A stretch of DNA of 64,000 nt from Garcia nutans. Taxonomy: Eukaryota; Streptophyta; Magnoliopsida; Malpighiales; Euphorbiaceae. Positions 62,601 to 64,000 of the stretch are shown here, piece after piece. The notes beneath the pieces are model-generated. The model was not told where the DNA came from. It saw only the letters and a program-made list of their open reading frames with translations, and did not search any database. Position numbers and translations under genes: made by a program. The stretch spans positions 65,460,501-65,524,500 of the forward strand of contig CANTUV010000011.1 in NCBI GenBank assembly GCA_947685225.1, written 5' to 3'. Within the stretch, counting starts at the first letter, position 1. The number at the start of each line of letters is the position of its first letter.

Positions 62601-63172
62601 CCATTTATTATTATTATTTTTATTTTACATAGTCAAAAAATACCAAATGGTTGGTATTTTCCAACACCACTTCACCCCTGTTTGGTACAGCCTCTTCAGC
62701 AGCAAGTTCTGCTTCGTCCTTGTTTGGCACAAGATTGTGTTCGGCGAGTTCTTCTCCGCCTTTTTCTGTTGCAGTTTCATCTGGGGGGAGTTCTGCCCCA
62801 TACTTGTTTGGAGCAACTTCATTTGCGGCGGGTTCTGCTCCATCCTTGTTTGAGACAGCTTCATCTGCTACCAGTTCTGGTTCATCTCCGTTTGTTACTT
62901 CCTCATCCGCAGCAAGTTCAGGTTCTTTTCAGTTTGGGGGGACGTCTTCATCGACCACAAGTTCTGGACCGTCCATTTTTGTGTCATCTAACGCTTCAAC
63001 TACCACTACCACTTCTAACTTGTTTGGGTCTTCTACTTCTGCTTCATCATCTTTAGCTCCAACTACATTCTCGTCTAATTTGTTCTCTTCAAATTCAAGC
63101 ATAGCTTCTCCTTTATTTGCTTCTCCTTTATGCATGCATGATTTTATGTGTGGAACTTACAGTTGTTTTTGT
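56668..63172 (+). CDS. NUP62: NUP62 FG-repeat region, coding exon split by a retrotransposon
   Basis: N-terminal half of the central-channel nucleoporin NUP62 (Nsp1 family). The start is MSGLNFSSF at 56668, downstream of an in-frame ATG at 56536 that lacks homology. The protein is Ser/Ala-rich with FG units such as SPFGSANP, NLFGVVS, PLFGAIS, SLFGASS, PFFGTTT, then after the insertion SPLFGTAS, YLFGATS, FQFGGTS and NLFGSSTS. The first block is 56668-57264 (199 codons). The frame resumes exactly in phase at 62672 and runs to a stop at 63173-63175, or more likely into an intron donor before it. The interrupted allele would give about 217 aa plus LTR-encoded residues. The C-terminal Nsp1_C coiled-coil domain is not in this window, so the full gene state is unknown. 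Confidence 0.85.
57265..57924 (-). repeat. 3' LTR of the NUP62 copia element
   Basis: 660 bp with TG...CA ends in element orientation. It contains a palindromic GGCC-ATATATATA-GGCC-like TATA region near its outer part and an inverted AATTAGGCCAACAACC motif. Confidence 0.95.
57925..57938 (-). other. Polypurine tract
   Basis: GGTAGGGGGAGAAT in element orientation, directly before the 3' LTR. It overlaps the end of the gag-pol frame, whose stop is at 57934-57936. Confidence 0.88.
57934..61944 (-). CDS. Copia gag-pol polyprotein, 1336 aa, all domains intact
   Basis: A single frame encodes every retrotransposon function. Gag covers about residues 1-230. A CCHC knuckle CHHCKKKGHIKKFC lies at 231-244. 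The aspartic protease DSGATIHAT begins at 298. The integrase has the HHCC zinc site (H427, H432, C458, C461) and the catalytic triad D489, D551, E586 in HSDL, RTDNGG and NGLAERMN. The reverse transcriptase runs about 850-1090 with MDVKTAFLHG, KKSLYGLKQAPRQW and YVDD at 1012-1015. RNase H runs about 1190-1310 (GYTDADMAGD, STTEAEFIAATEA). No stop, frameshift or missing catalytic residue is seen, so it is a candidate autonomous element. The start METKINKMINLNGSNYHIW matches the usual copia Gag N-terminus. Confidence 0.96.
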   Translation of the reverse strand: METKINKMINLNGSNYHIWRNKMKDLLFVTKMHLSVFTTSKPDDKSDEDWKFEHEQVCGFIRQFVEDNVYNHICKETHAKSLWEKLEKLYASKTGNNKLLYLTKLVKISYREGTSLADHLNEFQGFVDQLSGMGIKFDDEVLSLLLLSSLPESWETLKISIINSAVDGIVSLESVKSSIMNEEMRRRSQNSVSTSQPDVLVTDSRGRSKFRSSNTRDKSRGKSNKYANVECHHCKKKGHIKKFCRKFKQEKNKGKEIKRDDSSDDERETMAATIEEFHVIFYDNDVNIASSELDWVGDSGATIHATSHKEFFSTYKQGDFGVVKMGDKGIAKIIGRGDICLKTENGMRLFLKDVRHVPNLRLNLISIGMLDDEGFSSTFKDGQWKLTKGSLVYGKGKKCSKLYVMQAKLSGDSVNAVEKENMTELWHRRLSHMGEKGMAQLVKKNVLSGVDKVDLKKCADCLAGKQNRVAFKGSTPSRMKNVLDLIHSDLCGPMSKSLGGAQYFVTFIDDHSRKMWVYTLKSKDQVIDVFKQFHALVERETGKKLKCIRTDNGGEYMGSFDTYCKEHGIRHQTTPPKTPQLNGLAERMNRTLMERVRCLLSHSKLPKIFWGEALYSVVHVLNFSPCVPLQYNTPEKVWSRKDVSYNHLKVFGCKAFVHIPKDERSKLDVKTRECVFIGYGQDHDQLGYRFYDPVQKKLLRSRDAIFVEDQTIEDINKVKRDIPESNGDSTNLKLVPPQAVPRQVGNEIQNRQPENADIDAPTEVQSDDDEDQIENQPPPPVEVPQVPLRRSIRTRQPSTRYSDDQYVLLTDGGEPEDYQEAMADEKRKKWIEAMQDEIKSLHDNKTFELVKLPTGKRALKNKWVFRIKHDEHSSQPRFKARLVVKGFSQRKGIDFDEIFSPVVKMTSIRTVLGLAASLNLEIEQMDVKTAFLHGDLEEEIYMEQPEGFKEKGKEDYVCKLKKSLYGLKQAPRQWYKKFESVMGEQGYKKTSSDHCVFVKKFSDDDFIILLLYVDDMLIVGQNISKINNLKKQLSKSFAMKDLGLAAQILGMKIIRDRGTKKLWLSQEKYIKKVLQRFNMDKAKAVSCPLANHFKLTSKQCPFTDKEKEEMDRVPYASAVGSLIYAMVCTRPDIAHSVGVVSRFLSNPGKEHWAAVKWILRYLCGTSKICLCFGDGKPVLIGYTDADMAGDVDSRKSTSGYFISFAGGAVSWQSRLQKCVALSTTEAEFIAATEACKELLWMKKFLDELGFQQDRYSLYCDSQSAIHLGKNSSFHSRSKHIDVRYHWIRDVLEKKILQLEKIHTEENGADMLTKILPREKFEFCRSSTGMTVNSYGW
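61993..62004 (-). other. Primer-binding site (initiator-Met tRNA)
   Basis: TGGTATCAGAGC in element orientation, two bases inside the 5' LTR. Confidence 0.92.
62007..62666 (-). repeat. 5' LTR of the NUP62 copia element
   Basis: 660 bp partner of 57265-57924, one mismatch seen. It would carry the promoter driving gag-pol leftwards. Confidence 0.95.
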
Positions 63173-63255
63173 TGACTTGTAGGATGAGGTTCGCCACAGG
63201 GATGCAGTTGTGAGTGATTTGAAGGCGCAGATCTCTCAGAGAGGGATGCACAGAT

Positions 63256-63415
63256 TCACCAGATGGATGTGGCTCTGGGGGTTTTAGGGACTCGAGTCTG
63301 TCAAAGGGATGCTACCATAGGTGACTTAGAGACACAAGTCTGTCAGAGAGATGCTACCATAGGTGACTTGGAGACACAGGTCCACCAAAGGGATGCTAGT
63401 ATAAGTGACTTGGTT
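63256..63415 (+). repeat. 42-bp tandem repeat encoding a 14-residue unit
   Basis: Units at 63298-63339 and 63340-63381 are nearly identical, with partial units on each side. In one frame they read DLETQVCQRDATIG-like units, two heptads per unit, ending at a TAG at 63431. The period is an exact multiple of three and the consensus suits a coiled coil. I do not recognise the source protein; retroelement Gag or a truncated coiled-coil gene are both possible. Confidence 0.6.
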
Positions 63416-63434
63416 TATTGGCTCCAAAAATAGA

Positions 63435-64000
63435 TTATCGCCCATGTCAGAAAACTTGACCAAACCCTTCTTCATTACTTCTTTGACAAGGAATGGGCCT
63501 TTCTAATTAGGTTTAAAATTTCCCCTCATGGTCTAAGACATTCTGTTTGCACTGCTTCAACTCCAGGTCACCAACTCGTACCCTCCACTCCTTGACCTTT
63601 TTATCATATGCTCGAGCCACTTTCCTCTGATAGAGGTGGTTGTGATAAAGTGCTTTCAGTTTTCTCTTCGTCTCAGGCAAATCAGCTTCCATTACCACTT
63701 GCAATGATTTGACCTATATTTTGACTAGCAATATGGCTTTCATCCCATAAATCGGGGAATATGGAGCTGTCCCAATAGGCGTACTTGTTCTATAATCCCA
63801 TAGAGCGAATGAAAGCATTTCTGACATCTTTATAAATTTTAGTCATTTTAGAAAGGATCATTTCACTATATTGTTGGCTGCTTCAACTGCTCCATTGGCT
63901 TGTAGATGATAAGGTGAAGATTTTCAATTTGATATTTGGTGAACAATTCTCTAACTTTCCCTTGAAATTGAACTCTATTATCAGACACAATGTGGTGTGG
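63435..64000 (-). pseudogene. Ty3/gypsy pol fragment: integrase and C-terminal tail
   Basis: Read on the minus strand from the window edge: HIVSDNRVQFQGKVRELF (part of the integrase core with its second catalytic Asp), a damaged stretch corresponding to the GAVEAANNIVK region, then SFALWDYRTSTPIGTAPYSPIYGMKA, then a basic tail with YHNHLYQRKVARAYDKKVK and GDLELKQ. These are hallmarks of plant Ty3/gypsy integrases. Frames break around the GAVEAANNIVK stretch and again before VVMEADLPET, so it is degenerate. It continues beyond the window. Confidence 0.82.

Larger units (their letters stand above)
57265..62666 (-). mobile_element. Full-length, apparently intact Ty1/copia retrotransposon in NUP62
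   Basis: 5402 bp, antisense to NUP62, with a perfect 5-bp target duplication CCACT (57260-57264 and 62667-62671). LTRs of 660 bp begin TGTTGGAAAATACC and end GCTGCACAACA. They are identical by my reading except one T/C at about 57815 versus 62557. The primer-binding site, polypurine tract and a single uninterrupted 1336-codon gag-pol frame are all present. This is the youngest of the three copia insertions here. Confidence 0.96.

Noticed and set aside
63298..63415. CRISPR-like direct repeats
   Set aside because: The units are contiguous without spacers, the period is a multiple of three, and the genome is a plant's.

Overview
This window is nuclear DNA from a flowering plant. The genes have many short AT-rich introns, the intergenic DNA is very AT-rich, and LTR retrotransposons and small DNA elements sit in introns and exons. 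The gene content is eudicot: HUB1, CHR10, CCD7, NUP62, a LAP5-type polyketide synthase and a P-class PPR protein. A Malpighiales-like species is possible, but the sequence does not settle it.

Layout, left to right. 1-8785 is AT-rich and gene-poor, with a nested pair of DNA-transposon-like elements (6083-7584). 8786-21663 (minus) is a complete 19-exon HUB1-type histone H2B E3 ubiquitin ligase (874 aa). Its third intron carries a decayed Ty1/copia element (15911-19972), and a small DNA element abuts one of its exons. 23206-26911 (minus) is an intact 8-exon alpha/beta hydrolase (499 aa). 28385-29715 (minus) is a LAP5/PKSB-like type III polyketide synthase broken by a stop codon and two frameshifts. 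30897-33188 (minus) is a PPR gene. 33776-46146 (minus) is a CHR10/ALC1-like SNF2 helicase with a macro domain. Its 17 exons can be followed, but it has frameshifts, a stop, lost splice sites and no visible start codon. It also carries an old Ty1/copia element (40778-45824) and a 645-bp DNA element in its introns. 46147-50746 is intergenic with a large foldback. 50747-55159 (plus) is an intact 6-exon CCD7 (611 aa), the strigolactone-pathway carotenoid cleavage dioxygenase. From 56668 (plus) begins the FG-repeat half of NUP62, whose coding exon is split by a full-length, apparently intact Ty1/copia element (57265-62666, minus). Its two 660-bp LTRs differ at one position by my reading. The right edge holds a 42-bp coding-like tandem repeat and an antisense fragment of Ty3/gypsy integrase.

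From memory of Arabidopsis locus numbers, HUB1 (At2g44950), an alpha/beta hydrolase (At2g44970), CHR10 (At2g44980), CCD7/MAX3 (At2g44990) and NUP62 (At2g45000) are neighbours there in the same order. The window is therefore a conserved syntenic block enlarged by transposons. The genes have unrelated jobs: chromatin ubiquitination, chromatin remodelling, strigolactone synthesis, nuclear pore, organelle RNA processing. They are not a pathway cluster. No clearly new biological system is visible. The most striking points are the very young retrotransposon inside the NUP62 exon, the stepwise decay of CHR10 and the polyketide synthase, and an 8-nt micro-exon in the CHR10 ATP-binding motif.
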